A DNA stretch of 64,000 bases from Pseudomonas lini (lineage in GTDB: Bacteria; Pseudomonadota; Gammaproteobacteria; Pseudomonadales; Pseudomonadaceae), in the NCBI RefSeq assembly GCF_001042905.1, contig NZ_JYLB01000003.1, positions 558,001 through 622,000 on the forward strand. Direction: 5' to 3'. Position 1 is the stretch's first letter; each line of letters begins with the position of its first letter. Both the position numbers and the translations under genes were made by a program. Below are positions 24,431 through 33,475 of the stretch, in pieces. The notes below the pieces were generated by a model. That model was not told where the DNA came from, made no database searches, and saw only the letters and a list, made by a program, of their open reading frames with translations.

Positions 24431-27400
24431 ATGACTCAGACTCACGAAAACACGCTATTGGAAGGCTTTGAACTGTCGCCGCAGCAAGCTCACCTGTGGC
24501 GCCTGCAACAAACTCGCCTGGCCCCGACAGCGCAGCGGGCCACGCTGCGCATTCGCAGCGAACAGCCTCTCGACGGCGCACGGTTGAACCATAGTTTACG
24601 GGCGCTGATGCAACGCCACGAGATTCTGCGCACCCGTTACCAGCAACTGCCGGGGCTGTCGTTGCCGATGCAGGTGATCGACGATTCGATCGCTGATTTG
24701 CAGGCATTGGGGATCGAGCTACAACTGGACGTCGATGGCAGATCAGCAACGCTTCATTTGCCAGCGCTGCATCTGGACAGCACCAGCCTGGGTTACCTCG
24801 GCGAAGAGTGGGCCCAGGGCTACTTGCAAGCGGCGTCTGAGGAACCGCCGCTGCAGTACGCCGACTACGCCGCCTGGCGTCTGGAGTCGGTGGACGACGA
24901 ACAGAGCCGGCGGTTCTGGGATGAGCAGTTCAGTGCGGTGGTCGTGGATCTGCCGTTGCCCTGGCAGCACCAGAACACGGCGCCATCCGGGCCTATCGAA
25001 ACGGACCGGGTGCAACTGCCACTCGACGATGCAACCCTGCAACGCCTCGATCAGCAAGCGGCCAACCTCGGCGTCACCAGCGGCATTCTTATCCTCGCCA
25101 CCTGGGTAACCCTGTGGCAACGCTACAGTGAAGCCGAACGACTGACACTGGCCTACGAACACCAGGCACGTCCGGACGTATTGGGCGATGCCCTCGGGCT
25201 GTTCTCCGAACCGTTGCCACTGAGCCTCGACACCGCGCCCGAGCTGTCGTTTGCCGCACTGTGCCAGCAACTGACCGAGCGCGTTGGCCTGCTCAACGAT
25301 GCCCGGGACAGCTATCCAAGCCACTTGAGCAACGTGCCATCGTTATCGGGCGTGGGCTTTCGCGAACTCTCGGTGGCGCCGCACAGTGCCCTGAACGATG
25401 CCGGTTGGCAGATCGAACAGGCTGACAGTGTCAGTGCAGGCTGCGCGTTGCTGTTGCAGTATCAACCGCGCTCGGCCAGCACTTTGTCGCTGCATTTTGA
25501 CGCCACGCTCTACACGCCAGGCCATGTTGAAATTCTCACGGGGCAACTGCTGAGCCTGATCGAACACAGCCTGCGTGAACCCTCCACCAGCCTGAACCGA
25601 CTGGCGACCTGCAGCGCCGCCGAGCAACAATGGGTGACCGGCGCATTGGCCACTTCGCCAATTCTGAGCCCCGCGCAAGAACAGCTTTATGCGGCCACGT
25701 TCGCACTGCCCAACCTGGCCGCCTGCTTCTCCAAGGGATCGGCCACCAATGCCGGACGCCCGGCGGTAACCGGCCCGAGCGGCACCTTGAGCCATGCCGA
25801 GCTGGATCTACGTGTCAGTGCCCTGACCCGGCAACTGCTCGCCCAAGGCCTGGAGCCCGGTGCGCGGATCGCGCATTTCCTGCCGCGGGACATCGATGCG
25901 GTGGTGGCGCTGGTCGCAATTCTGCGCGCCGGTGCCTGCTACGTACCGATCGATCCGGCCTACCCCACCGAGCGCATCGAACATATTCTTCGCGATAGCC
26001 AGGCACGGCTGGTGCTGACCCACCGCGCTCGCGTGCAAGACCTGCCGGCGGACTGGCAACCGAGTGCGCTGGCGATTGATCAAACCATGCCGGCGGTGCC
26101 GCTACGGGATGAGCCTGAGGTCTCACGGGATCAGCCGGCCTACCTGATTTACACCTCGGGCAGTACCGGGCAGCCCAAGGGTGTGGTCATCAGCCATGCC
26201 AACGCCCTGCATTCCCTGGCGGCGCGGCTGGCGGGATATCCACAACCGGTGGAACGCTTCCTGTTGCTGTCGTCGTTCGCCTTCGACAGCTCCATCGCCG
26301 GGCTGTTCTGGAGCCTGGCCCAAGGCGGTTGCCTGCACCTGGCCAGCGAAACCGAACAGAAAGATCCGCTGCAACTGGCGCGGTTGATCCGCAGCCACGG
26401 CGTGTCGCACCTGTTGGCGCTGCCTTCGCTTTACGCATTGTTGCTGGACGAACTGGGCGACAGCCCGAGCCCGCTGAACACCGCGATTGTCGCCGGCGAA
26501 AGCTGCCCGCCAGCCCTGGTGGACAACCACTATCGCCGCCAGCCCGGCGCTCAGCTATACAACGAATACGGTCCGACGGAAGCCTCGGTATGGAGCACCG
26601 TCGCCCTCTGCCAGCCTGATCAGGACGCGGGTTCCGTACCCATCGGTCGCGCCATTGCCCACACCCGGGTGTACCTGCTCGACAGCGACGGTGCACCCGT
26701 GGCCCGAGGACTCAAAGGTGAAATTCACCTTGCCGGACCAGGATTGTCCGAAGGTTATTTGGGCCTGCCGCAGATGACCGCCGAAAAATTCGTCCGGGCC
26801 AGTCATCCCTCTCTCGACGGCCAACGTCTGTACCGCACCGGCGATTTCGCCTGGCAGGATCTGGACGGGCAACTGGTGTTCCTCGGACGTACTGACTCGC
26901 AGATAAAACTGCGCGGTTACCGCATCGAGCTGGGCGAAATCGAAACCGCGCTGTGCAGCGTCAGCGGCGCCAAACTGGCGGTGGTCTTGCTGGACACCAC
27001 CCAAGCCGAACCGAGCTTGCGTGCTTTCGTTGAGTCGTCCACTCAGCTTCAGTCCAGTGCCGTGCGCGAATCTTTGGCGGCGCTGTTGCCGGCGCACATG
27101 ATCCCTGCCGACATCCAGTGGCTGGCGCAACTACCACGCACCGCCAACGGCAAGGTCGATCATCGCGCCTTGCTGGCCCGAGTGCCGAACCGCAGCCTCG
27201 CGGCTTACGCGACGCCCGAAGGTCATGTCGAACAGGTGCTCGCAGCGGTATGGCAGGAGCTGCTGGAAGCCGAAGTGATCGGTCGCCACGACGACTTTTT
27301 CGCCCTCGGTGGCCATTCGTTGCTGGTGGTGCGCATGACCGCAAGGCTGCGTGCCATGCTCGGTATTGAAGTGCCGGTCAACGTCATCTTCCAGCACCCG

Positions 27401-28267
27401 ACGCTGATCCGGCTCGCCGAGCAGATCACCGAGCCGCACAATCGCTCAGCCGTCATTACCTTGCAGGCCGGCGAAGCGGGACAGACGCCGTTGTTCTGTT
27501 TGCATCAACCTGCGGGCGGGGTACATCACTATGTGCCAATGGTCGCCGGGCTGGCGAAGGAGATGCCGGTGTATGGCATTCCGCTGCCCGAGTCGTTGCG
27601 CAGCCAAGACCTGATGGCGCTGGCCAGCGAGTACCTGCCACAGATCCGGCAGATTCAGGCTCAAGGCCCGTATCACCTGGGCGGTTGGTCCATGGGCGGA
27701 TTGCTCGCGCTGGAGCTGACCCGGCAACTGGAAGCGCAAGGGCAAAGGGTCGAATGGCTGGGGTTGTTTGACAGCACCTTCCACGCCGAAGACGAGACGC
27801 TGGCGTGGGATGCACTTTACTCCTTCGTGCAGCAAGAGCTGAGCAGCGACAGTCGCCAGCGACTGGCCGCGCTCGCCCCGGAATGTCTGACGGAACTGCG
27901 CACGACCACCGCCGGGCTGGGTCAAGTGGAGCAATTGCGTTTCGCCTTGCTGCAATGGTCGACTGCCAACGGCCTGAGCCTCAACGCACCGCACGCCTAC
28001 GTCGAGCAGACCTTGAATGTGATGGCCGACGCGCGTCGTTGGGTCAACGGCTATTCAGTGCCCGCCGTGCGTGCCACCCTGCACCTGTGGTGGGCCGAAC
28101 AGACCCTCGTCGAGCGCCCGACCCTACCTGCGCAGTGGGACGCGATCAGCCAGCGAACCTGTCATTATCAGGTCGCCGCCGATCACGAGACGATTCTCGG
28201 ACAGTCCGCCTTCCATGAACAACTCAACAAGTCGCTGGCCGTGGCCTCGACGGAAACCGTCGCATGA
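24431..28267 (+). CDS. NRPS termination: degenerate C (interface-like)-A(His)-T-TE
   Basis: 1278 residues from ATG 24431, with an ACAGG-type Shine-Dalgarno. An earlier in-frame ATG at 24365 lies inside the upstream gene and is less likely. The N-terminal condensation-fold domain (about 10-400) has PALHLDS (111-117) where HHxxxDG is expected, so both histidines are gone and it cannot work as a normal C domain; the real C domain is the C-terminal one of the preceding protein. The A domain (about 430-905) reads DSALIAEVWK, histidine-like. The carrier has GGHS (Ser963). A type I thioesterase follows with GWSMG (nucleophile Ser1087) and a candidate catalytic His1252 in ADHE. It should load His, possibly present it to a His beta-hydroxylase, and release the peptide. 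Its stop overlaps the exporter start (ATGA). Confidence 0.96.
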   Translation: MTQTHENTLLEGFELSPQQAHLWRLQQTRLAPTAQRATLRIRSEQPLDGARLNHSLRALMQRHEILRTRYQQLPGLSLPMQVIDDSIADLQALGIELQLDVDGRSATLHLPALHLDSTSLGYLGEEWAQGYLQAASEEPPLQYADYAAWRLESVDDEQSRRFWDEQFSAVVVDLPLPWQHQNTAPSGPIETDRVQLPLDDATLQRLDQQAANLGVTSGILILATWVTLWQRYSEAERLTLAYEHQARPDVLGDALGLFSEPLPLSLDTAPELSFAALCQQLTERVGLLNDARDSYPSHLSNVPSLSGVGFRELSVAPHSALNDAGWQIEQADSVSAGCALLLQYQPRSASTLSLHFDATLYTPGHVEILTGQLLSLIEHSLREPSTSLNRLATCSAAEQQWVTGALATSPILSPAQEQLYAATFALPNLAACFSKGSATNAGRPAVTGPSGTLSHAELDLRVSALTRQLLAQGLEPGARIAHFLPRDIDAVVALVAILRAGACYVPIDPAYPTERIEHILRDSQARLVLTHRARVQDLPADWQPSALAIDQTMPAVPLRDEPEVSRDQPAYLIYTSGSTGQPKGVVISHANALHSLAARLAGYPQPVERFLLLSSFAFDSSIAGLFWSLAQGGCLHLASETEQKDPLQLARLIRSHGVSHLLALPSLYALLLDELGDSPSPLNTAIVAGESCPPALVDNHYRRQPGAQLYNEYGPTEASVWSTVALCQPDQDAGSVPIGRAIAHTRVYLLDSDGAPVARGLKGEIHLAGPGLSEGYLGLPQMTAEKFVRASHPSLDGQRLYRTGDFAWQDLDGQLVFLGRTDSQIKLRGYRIELGEIETALCSVSGAKLAVVLLDTTQAEPSLRAFVESSTQLQSSAVRESLAALLPAHMIPADIQWLAQLPRTANGKVDHRALLARVPNRSLAAYATPEGHVEQVLAAVWQELLEAEVIGRHDDFFALGGHSLLVVRMTARLRAMLGIEVPVNVIFQHPTLIRLAEQITEPHNRSAVITLQAGEAGQTPLFCLHQPAGGVHHYVPMVAGLAKEMPVYGIPLPESLRSQDLMALASEYLPQIRQIQAQGPYHLGGWSMGGLLALELTRQLEAQGQRVEWLGLFDSTFHAEDETLAWDALYSFVQQELSSDSRQRLAALAPECLTELRTTTAGLGQVEQLRFALLQWSTANGLSLNAPHAYVEQTLNVMADARRWVNGYSVPAVRATLHLWWAEQTLVERPTLPAQWDAISQRTCHYQVAADHETILGQSAFHEQLNKSLAVASTETVA

Positions 28268-29907
28268 ACCTGATTCTCTATCTCTACCGCCAATCGGCAC
28301 GCCTGCTGGCGCTGGCCTCCATCACCGGTGCACTGGGCGGTCTGGCCAGTGCGGGGCTGGTGATTCTGATCAACCGCGGGCTGGCCAACCCCCAGCAACT
28401 GCCAGAACTGGCCCTGGGGTTTTTCGGGCTGTGCGTCGGCATGCTGCTGAGCAAACTCTGCTCGGAACTGTCGCTGCTGCACCTGACTCAAAGCGCAATT
28501 TTCCAGATGCGCATCGACCTGTCGCGCAAGCTGCTCGCCACCCCACTCAAACGCCTGCAAGGCATGGGCAAACACCGTTTGCTGGTGATCCTCACCGAAG
28601 ACGTGCACACCTTTACCGCTGCGTTCGAGTGGGTGCCGCTGCTGTTCGTCAACGCTGTGGTGACCTTGGCGTGCTTTGCCTATCTGGCCTGGCTGTCGTG
28701 GTCGTTGCTGGCGATTCTGGCGTTGTTTTTGTTGGTCGGGTTGGTGGCGTTTCACCTGGCCGAACGCGGGCCATTGAGCCATCTGGAACGGGTGCGGCAG
28801 CAAAAGGACGTGCTCTATCAGCACTTTCGCAGCCTGATCGAAGGCAGCAAGGAACTGCAGCTGAACAACGCCCGTGGTGAAGCCTTCGTCGAGCGGGTCA
28901 TCCGTCCGGGGGCCGACGAGTTTCGCGTGCGTTTTCTGCGCGGCATGGCCGGGTATTCGGTGGTGGCCAACCTCGGCACCCTGCTGTTTTACCTCAACCT
29001 GGGCGTGCTGTTGTTCATCGTGCCGTTCTGGCTGCCGCAGCCGATCACGGTGCTGACCAGTTTCACCATCACCCTGCTGTACCTGGTGCGGCCGATTTCC
29101 GATCTGATGATTGCCCTGCCGTCGCTGCGTCAGGCCAGTATCGCCCTGAACCGTATTCGCCAACTGGACGCCGAGCTGAGCACCGAAGCCCAGGCCGCCG
29201 CGCCGGTCGGTAACCTGTTCGCCAGTGAGGGCCCGATGCGCCTGTTGCTCAACGGGGTGTGCCACCGCTATCCCGGTGAACACGAGGATCATCCCTTCAT
29301 GCTCGGCCCGGTGGACCTGACGTTGGAACAGGGCGAACTGGTGTTCGTGGTGGGAGGCAACGGCAGTGGCAAAACCACGCTGTCGATGCTGCTGCTCGGA
29401 CTGTATGCGCCGGAAACTGGCTGCGTCGTGCTCAACGGCGTGGAGGTGGACGACGACAATCGCGAGCAATACCGCCAGCACTTCGCCGCCGTATTCGCCG
29501 ACTTCCACCTGTTCGAGCATTTGCTGGGTGACGAGGGACCGGACGCCGAGCACCGCACCGCCGAAGCGACGCGTTATGTAAAGGCCTTGGGGCTGGGGCA
29601 TAAAGTCAACATCGTCGACGACCGCTTTTCCACCGTGGATCTGTCCACGGGTCAACGCAAGCGACTGGCGCTGGTGTCGGCGTACCTGGACGACAAGCCG
29701 TTTTATCTGTTCGACGAGTGGGCCGCCGACCAGGATCCGACCTTCAAGCGGGTGTTCTACATGGAGCTGTTGCCGGAGTTGAAAGCCCGGGGCAAGACCG
29801 TGATCGTGATCACTCACGACGACGCTTACTTCCAACAGGCCGACCGGGTATTGAAAGTCGAGAACGGCCGCCTGACTCAGGTCCAGGCCGACGCAGCTTA
29901 TGCCTGA
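28264..29907 (+). CDS. Cyclic-peptide/siderophore exporter, ABC (PvdE/SyrD family)
   Basis: 547 residues; ATG overlaps the stop of the terminal NRPS (ATGA), so the two are translationally coupled. The N-terminal half holds about six hydrophobic segments, and the C-terminal half is one ATPase domain: Walker A GGNGSGKTT (about 363), signature LSTGQ (about 460), Walker B YLFDEW (about 480) and H-loop ITHDD. Size and half-transporter layout match the fused permease/ATPase family that includes PvdE (pyoverdine) and SyrD (syringomycin). It probably moves the finished or precursor lipopeptide from cytoplasm to periplasm as a homodimer. The assignment to the NRPS product rests on the gene overlap. 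Confidence 0.93.
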   Translation: MNLILYLYRQSARLLALASITGALGGLASAGLVILINRGLANPQQLPELALGFFGLCVGMLLSKLCSELSLLHLTQSAIFQMRIDLSRKLLATPLKRLQGMGKHRLLVILTEDVHTFTAAFEWVPLLFVNAVVTLACFAYLAWLSWSLLAILALFLLVGLVAFHLAERGPLSHLERVRQQKDVLYQHFRSLIEGSKELQLNNARGEAFVERVIRPGADEFRVRFLRGMAGYSVVANLGTLLFYLNLGVLLFIVPFWLPQPITVLTSFTITLLYLVRPISDLMIALPSLRQASIALNRIRQLDAELSTEAQAAAPVGNLFASEGPMRLLLNGVCHRYPGEHEDHPFMLGPVDLTLEQGELVFVVGGNGSGKTTLSMLLLGLYAPETGCVVLNGVEVDDDNREQYRQHFAAVFADFHLFEHLLGDEGPDAEHRTAEATRYVKALGLGHKVNIVDDRFSTVDLSTGQRKRLALVSAYLDDKPFYLFDEWAADQDPTFKRVFYMELLPELKARGKTVIVITHDDAYFQQADRVLKVENGRLTQVQADAAYA

Positions 29908-30021
29908 TCGGAGACCGTGATGTCAGCGCCCGGCACTCGCGTACAATTATCGCGGTACGGGGGCGCATCACCCAGTTGATGGTGCAGGCAGCACACCTTG
30001 CGCATAGAACGGTGCCGTCGC

Positions 30022-30711
30022 TCAACCGTCCTGATAGATGTAGTGCAGGTAGCTCACCTGTTCTTCCACAGGCAGGCGATGCAGCTTGGGGCATGACTCG
30101 CAGAGCACTGGCGGCTCGCCTTCGACCGGCTTATGCAACTGGTAATGCAGGCAGCAATGTCGGCGCAACGCAAGGCGGGGACAAACCTGCGGCGCAGGTG
30201 ACTCGACCATGCGTTGCAGGCCCCGCAACTTCAGGCGCCCGTCGTTCACGGTGACCTGCTCCAGCCACTGGTGCGCCTCGGCGAATCCGTCCCTGGACAA
30301 GTCGGCATCCATTCTCGCGAAGGCGCCATCCCAGAAGGCTACCAGGTTGCCCCACAATATTTTCGGCGCCAGGCCACCGGCGGCGGCCAAGGTGGTGAAA
30401 AGCGGTGCCAGGTGCTCGTGGATCAATCGGGACCAGTAAGCTGCACGTTGTTCGTGTGTCAGCGTCGGTAATCGGGCGGGCAACCCCAGCGCCTCGGGTT
30501 GACCCTGAGCATGCAACAGCACAGCCTCCTCGCCCCAGAAGTCGACCGCGCCATGACGCGTAAGGACGCAGGCCAGGGTGGCCGGCAGAAGGATACCCAG
30601 ATAGTTCATCGACCACTGCGAGACCACAGCCGCACGATTCACCCCCGGATACTGCAGGGCGAACCGGGTCAGCAGCGGTTGCAGCACGGCGGGGTCGGCA
30701 AGTTGGCTCAA
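30022..30711 (-). CDS. FhuF-like siderophore-iron reductase
   Basis: 229 residues from a TTG at 30711. The C-terminus has the family's cysteine pattern: Cys186-Cys187, 16 residues, then Cys204-x2-Cys207, for a [2Fe-2S] cluster that reduces ferric siderophore in the cytoplasm. E. coli FhuF has a shorter spacing between the pairs. The N-terminal half contains SQWSMNYL, typical of the family's helical part. No ATG or GTG is available in frame; the frame stays open to 30834 and the upstream codons (reading EFPEWLNQAWPP and on) look like genuine protein, so the true start may be a rare codon such as ATT at 30799-30801. It is divergent from the ABC transporter at 30908, with a Fur-box-like site between. 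Its presence supports a siderophore rather than an antibiotic as the NRPS product. Confidence 0.85.
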   Translation of the reverse strand: MSQLADPAVLQPLLTRFALQYPGVNRAAVVSQWSMNYLGILLPATLACVLTRHGAVDFWGEEAVLLHAQGQPEALGLPARLPTLTHEQRAAYWSRLIHEHLAPLFTTLAAAGGLAPKILWGNLVAFWDGAFARMDADLSRDGFAEAHQWLEQVTVNDGRLKLRGLQRMVESPAPQVCPRLALRRHCCLHYQLHKPVEGEPPVLCESCPKLHRLPVEEQVSYLHYIYQDG

Positions 30712-30826
30712 CGCGGTGGAAGGCTGATCACCAGGTTCATGCCGGATCAGCCGCTGTATCGGCGGCCATGCCTGGTTCAGCCATTCTGGAAATTCGATAA
30801 TGCCCCCGTGGCTTTCCCTAATTAAT

Positions 30827-30842
30827 GCAAACGATTAGCATT
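30827..30842. promoter_or_regulatory. Candidate Fur box
   Basis: GCAAACGATTAGCATT matches the Pseudomonas-type Fur site GCAAATGATTATCATT at 14 of 16 positions. It lies between the divergent fhuF-like gene and the ABC transporter at 30908, where it could repress both under iron sufficiency. Hand-matched only. Confidence 0.5.
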
Positions 30843-30907
30843 GGCCGATCCTATCCTCCCTCCCCTGCAAACTCAACGTCGCTAGCGACCGGGCTCATCA
30901 AGACCAC

Positions 30908-32611
30908 ATGCACACACTCCGCAATTTCTGGCGTCTCGCGCGGCCTTTCTGGGCATCCGAGGAGAAGTACCCGGCTCTGTTGCTGCTTTTGGCCACCGTG
31001 CTCATGACCCTGTGCCTGGTGGGAATCAACATCCTGACCAACTTCTGGAACCTGCATTTCTATAACGCATTGCAGGCCTTGGATTACGCAGGCTTTCTCC
31101 TGGGCAGCCTGCAGTTCATCCTGCTGCAGATCGGCATGGCCGCCTTCACCGTGGGCGCGTTCCATTTTCAGCAGAAGCTGACGATACGCTGGCGTCGCTG
31201 GGCCACCCGGAACATGCTCGATCAATGGCTGGCCAGCCAGCGTTACCAGAAGCTGAAACTGACCGAGACGGAGGTCGATAACCCCGATCAGCGGATCGCC
31301 GAGGACATCGACCTCTTTATCATCAAGTCGCTCAAGTTGAGTCTGGGGCTGTTGACATCGGTGGTGTCGCTGTTTTCCTTCCTGCATATCCTCTGGCAGG
31401 CCTCCAGCCTCGTCAGCGTGCCATTCAACGATCAGTCGCTGGTCATCCCGGGGTTGCTGGTGTGGGTGGCTCTGGTGTACGCGATATTAGGCACCGGCGT
31501 CGCGTTTTGGCTGGGGCGTGCGCTGCCAAGTCTCAACTTCATGCAACAGCGGCGCGAAGCAGATTTCCGTTTCTCGCTCATCCGCCTGCGGGAAAACGCC
31601 GACTCGGTCGCCCAGTACCGGGGAGAAGCCCTGGAAAACGCACGTTTCAACCAGCGCCTGGAAGCGGCACTGGAGAACTTCTGGGCGCTGGTAAAAAAAC
31701 AGAAGCTGATCATGGGCTACTCGACCTTCTATTTGAACAGCGCCACGGTCATTCCAATGTTCATCATGGCGCCTAAGTTCTTCGCGGGCGCATTTCCCCT
31801 TGGCCGCCTGACCCAGATAAGCGCTGCCTTCGGCGAGGTGCACGCGGCCATCGCCTACCTGGTGAGCGTGTTTCCAGAGCTGTCCGAGTGGAAATCAGTG
31901 ATCGACCGGTTGATCGGTTTCCAGGAGCGACTGGATAACGTTGAGGTCCAGTCGAAGGTCAGACTCGGGCAACAGACCAGCGGCCTCGATATCAAGGATC
32001 TGGACATCTGGCTGCCGAACGGCCGGCAATTGTTCAAAGGTTTCAACCTTTCACTTGAGCCCGGCGACAGTCTTTTGATCAGCGCGCCGTCCGGCTACGG
32101 CAAATCGACACTGATTCGTACGATCACGGGGCTTTGGCATCATGCTTCTGGTTCCACCTGTTATGACCGTGAGCGTGCTCTGACACTTTCGCAAAAACCT
32201 TACCTGCCGCTCGGCAGCCTGCGCGAGGCGCTCTGGTATCCCAACCCTCCCAAACGCGAAGAAGATGCCGCTCTGAGCCTGGCCATGCAGCAAGTCGGAC
32301 TGCACCACTTGAGCGATCAATTGGATGAGGAACGAGACTGGTCGCAGACCCTCAGCGTCGGCGAACTGCAACGCTGTGCGTTCGTCCGGGCACTGCTGGC
32401 CCGCCCCACGGTCCTGTTTCTCGACGAGAGCAGTTCGGCACTGGACTCGGCGAACGAGGCGCGCTGCTATCAATTGCTCAAACAGACGCTACCGGAAACG
32501 ATCCTGATCAGCGTCGGACACAATGCGTCGCTGGAGCGCTTCCATTGGCAAGTCCTGGAACTGCAAAGCGAGGCTCAGTGGGTGCATCGAAAGGTGAAGC
32601 AACCTGTATGA
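30908..32611 (+). CDS. ABC transporter, fused permease/ATPase (YddA/SbmA-BacA type)
   Basis: 567 residues. The N-terminal region has several membrane helices and the NPDQRIAED signature of the SbmA/BacA/YddA membrane domain (about residue 115). The C-terminal ATPase has Walker A APSGYGKST (about 391; first Gly is Ala), signature LSVGELQR (about 481) and Walker B LFLDESSSALD (about 502). The family moves peptides, bleomycin-like compounds or cobalamin across the inner membrane; which way this member works cannot be told from sequence. Being divergent from a siderophore reductase and next to a siderophore NRPS cluster, import of the ferric lipopeptide or recycling of the desferri form is the natural guess. 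A Fur-box-like site precedes it. Confidence 0.85.
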   Translation: MHTLRNFWRLARPFWASEEKYPALLLLLATVLMTLCLVGINILTNFWNLHFYNALQALDYAGFLLGSLQFILLQIGMAAFTVGAFHFQQKLTIRWRRWATRNMLDQWLASQRYQKLKLTETEVDNPDQRIAEDIDLFIIKSLKLSLGLLTSVVSLFSFLHILWQASSLVSVPFNDQSLVIPGLLVWVALVYAILGTGVAFWLGRALPSLNFMQQRREADFRFSLIRLRENADSVAQYRGEALENARFNQRLEAALENFWALVKKQKLIMGYSTFYLNSATVIPMFIMAPKFFAGAFPLGRLTQISAAFGEVHAAIAYLVSVFPELSEWKSVIDRLIGFQERLDNVEVQSKVRLGQQTSGLDIKDLDIWLPNGRQLFKGFNLSLEPGDSLLISAPSGYGKSTLIRTITGLWHHASGSTCYDRERALTLSQKPYLPLGSLREALWYPNPPKREEDAALSLAMQQVGLHHLSDQLDEERDWSQTLSVGELQRCAFVRALLARPTVLFLDESSSALDSANEARCYQLLKQTLPETILISVGHNASLERFHWQVLELQSEAQWVHRKVKQPV

Positions 32612-32655
32612 GTTCGCGCGGACTTCGGGTGCCGGGTTCAGGTCGAGCTGACGTA

Positions 32656-32820
32656 TCATCGTTCGCCCCGCGTCCCTCCATGGCTATGCTGCCCACCGAT
32701 TCGAGCTTTCTCGGCCTTGTCAGTTGCCACGTTGGCATTTGATTCCCCTTTGCGTCCGGCCTCTTTAACTTTTTGAGGGTCGTCGGAAAATCCGTGACGC
32801 GGATTCTGTCGTTTGGTCAT
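32656..32820 (-). CDS. KGG-motif stress-induced small protein (Con-10 type)
   Basis: 54 residues, starting MTKRQNPRHGFSDDPQ, with AAGGAG (complement of 32828-32833) 7 bases before ATG. It is strongly hydrophilic and has the KGG-family pattern: a degenerate EAGRKGE unit followed by a KARIGGQHSHGG unit. Such proteins are small, disordered and induced in stationary phase or osmotic stress; the exact function is unknown. The next minus-strand gene (32907-33104) also encodes a tiny hydrophilic protein, so the pair may be a stress-related unit. Confidence 0.75.
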   Translation of the reverse strand: MTKRQNPRHGFSDDPQKVKEAGRKGESNANVATDKAEKARIGGQHSHGGTRGER

Positions 32821-32906
32821 GGCTAATCTCCTTCAAAGTAAAAACTTGTCACCTTCGTTGGATCAGCACGGCTAACTCTCGTCTCCGTTGGTACGACCAA
32901 CGGGGT

Positions 32907-33104
32907 TTAATGGGGGTAACCGGGCATACCGCGGGCATCTTCCGGTGTCTGGATATTGCCCGCAGAGTCACTTTTCTGATGCCTGGCTGTCGTCCCTTCG
33001 GGCTCTTCGTCGCGACCGGCAGTGGCCTGAATGCAGCCATCATCAGTCGGATTGCCCGGATCGTTCACGGGCAGATTTTCAATGCTGGTTGGATGGGACC
33101 TCAT
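32907..33104 (-). CDS. Small hydrophilic protein, unknown
   Basis: 65 residues from the ATG at 33104, chosen because GGAG sits 6 bases upstream; an ATG four codons earlier is possible but lacks that spacing. The product is rich in Pro, Asp, Glu, Gly and Thr, with no hydrophobic segment and no cysteine pair, so it is probably disordered. It lies upstream of the KGG protein on the same strand. No family recognised. Confidence 0.5.
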   Translation of the reverse strand: MRSHPTSIENLPVNDPGNPTDDGCIQATAGRDEEPEGTTARHQKSDSAGNIQTPEDARGMPGYPH

Positions 33105-33286
33105 GGGAGTCTCCAATTCAGGGAGATTGGTCTACTTTGGAATGGCCCGTGGCATCCAAGTGCAGGGTAAAAGACGAATGGCGCCACCCCATGCAACAAC
33201 CAGCGGACAACACTCTTCAACAACGTTGTGGTACACGCTCAGTACCGGCTAAGCGCTAGATCGAATATCACGCAGCTAAGAAAAGG

Positions 33287-33336
33287 TTTGTGGGGGTAAA
33301 TGTGGGATGTTTTTCAGACATGAAAAAGCCCAACCT
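33287..33336 (+). repeat. Direct repeat, left island boundary
   Basis: Starts TTTGTGGGGGTAAATGTGGG and ends AAAAGCCCAACCT. Compared with 40139-40189 it has a 3-base stretch (ATG) in place of GGTA; the rest is identical. It contains half of the tRNA-Pro terminator but not the tRNA. Confidence 0.85.
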
Positions 33337-33346
33337 GGGAGTACCC

Positions 33347-33379
33347 GGTCACCTTGACCACCACCATGTCAAGGTGACC
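33347..33379. repeat. Perfect 12-bp hairpin with tRNA-Val anticodon-arm sequence
   Basis: GGTCACCTTGAC and its exact complement flank a 9-base loop. On the minus strand it contains CACCTTGACATGGTGG, the anticodon arm of the tRNA-Val(GAC) gene at 63334-63410. No T-run follows, so it is not a simple terminator. Confidence 0.8.
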
Positions 33380-33475
33380 ACGATCAACATTTAATTTACC
33401 CTCGAGGCGGCCGTGATGGAGCTTTCCAACTGGGTCGAACAACGCGGCTCGCGTCGAGTGTCCTGCTCACGGTTA

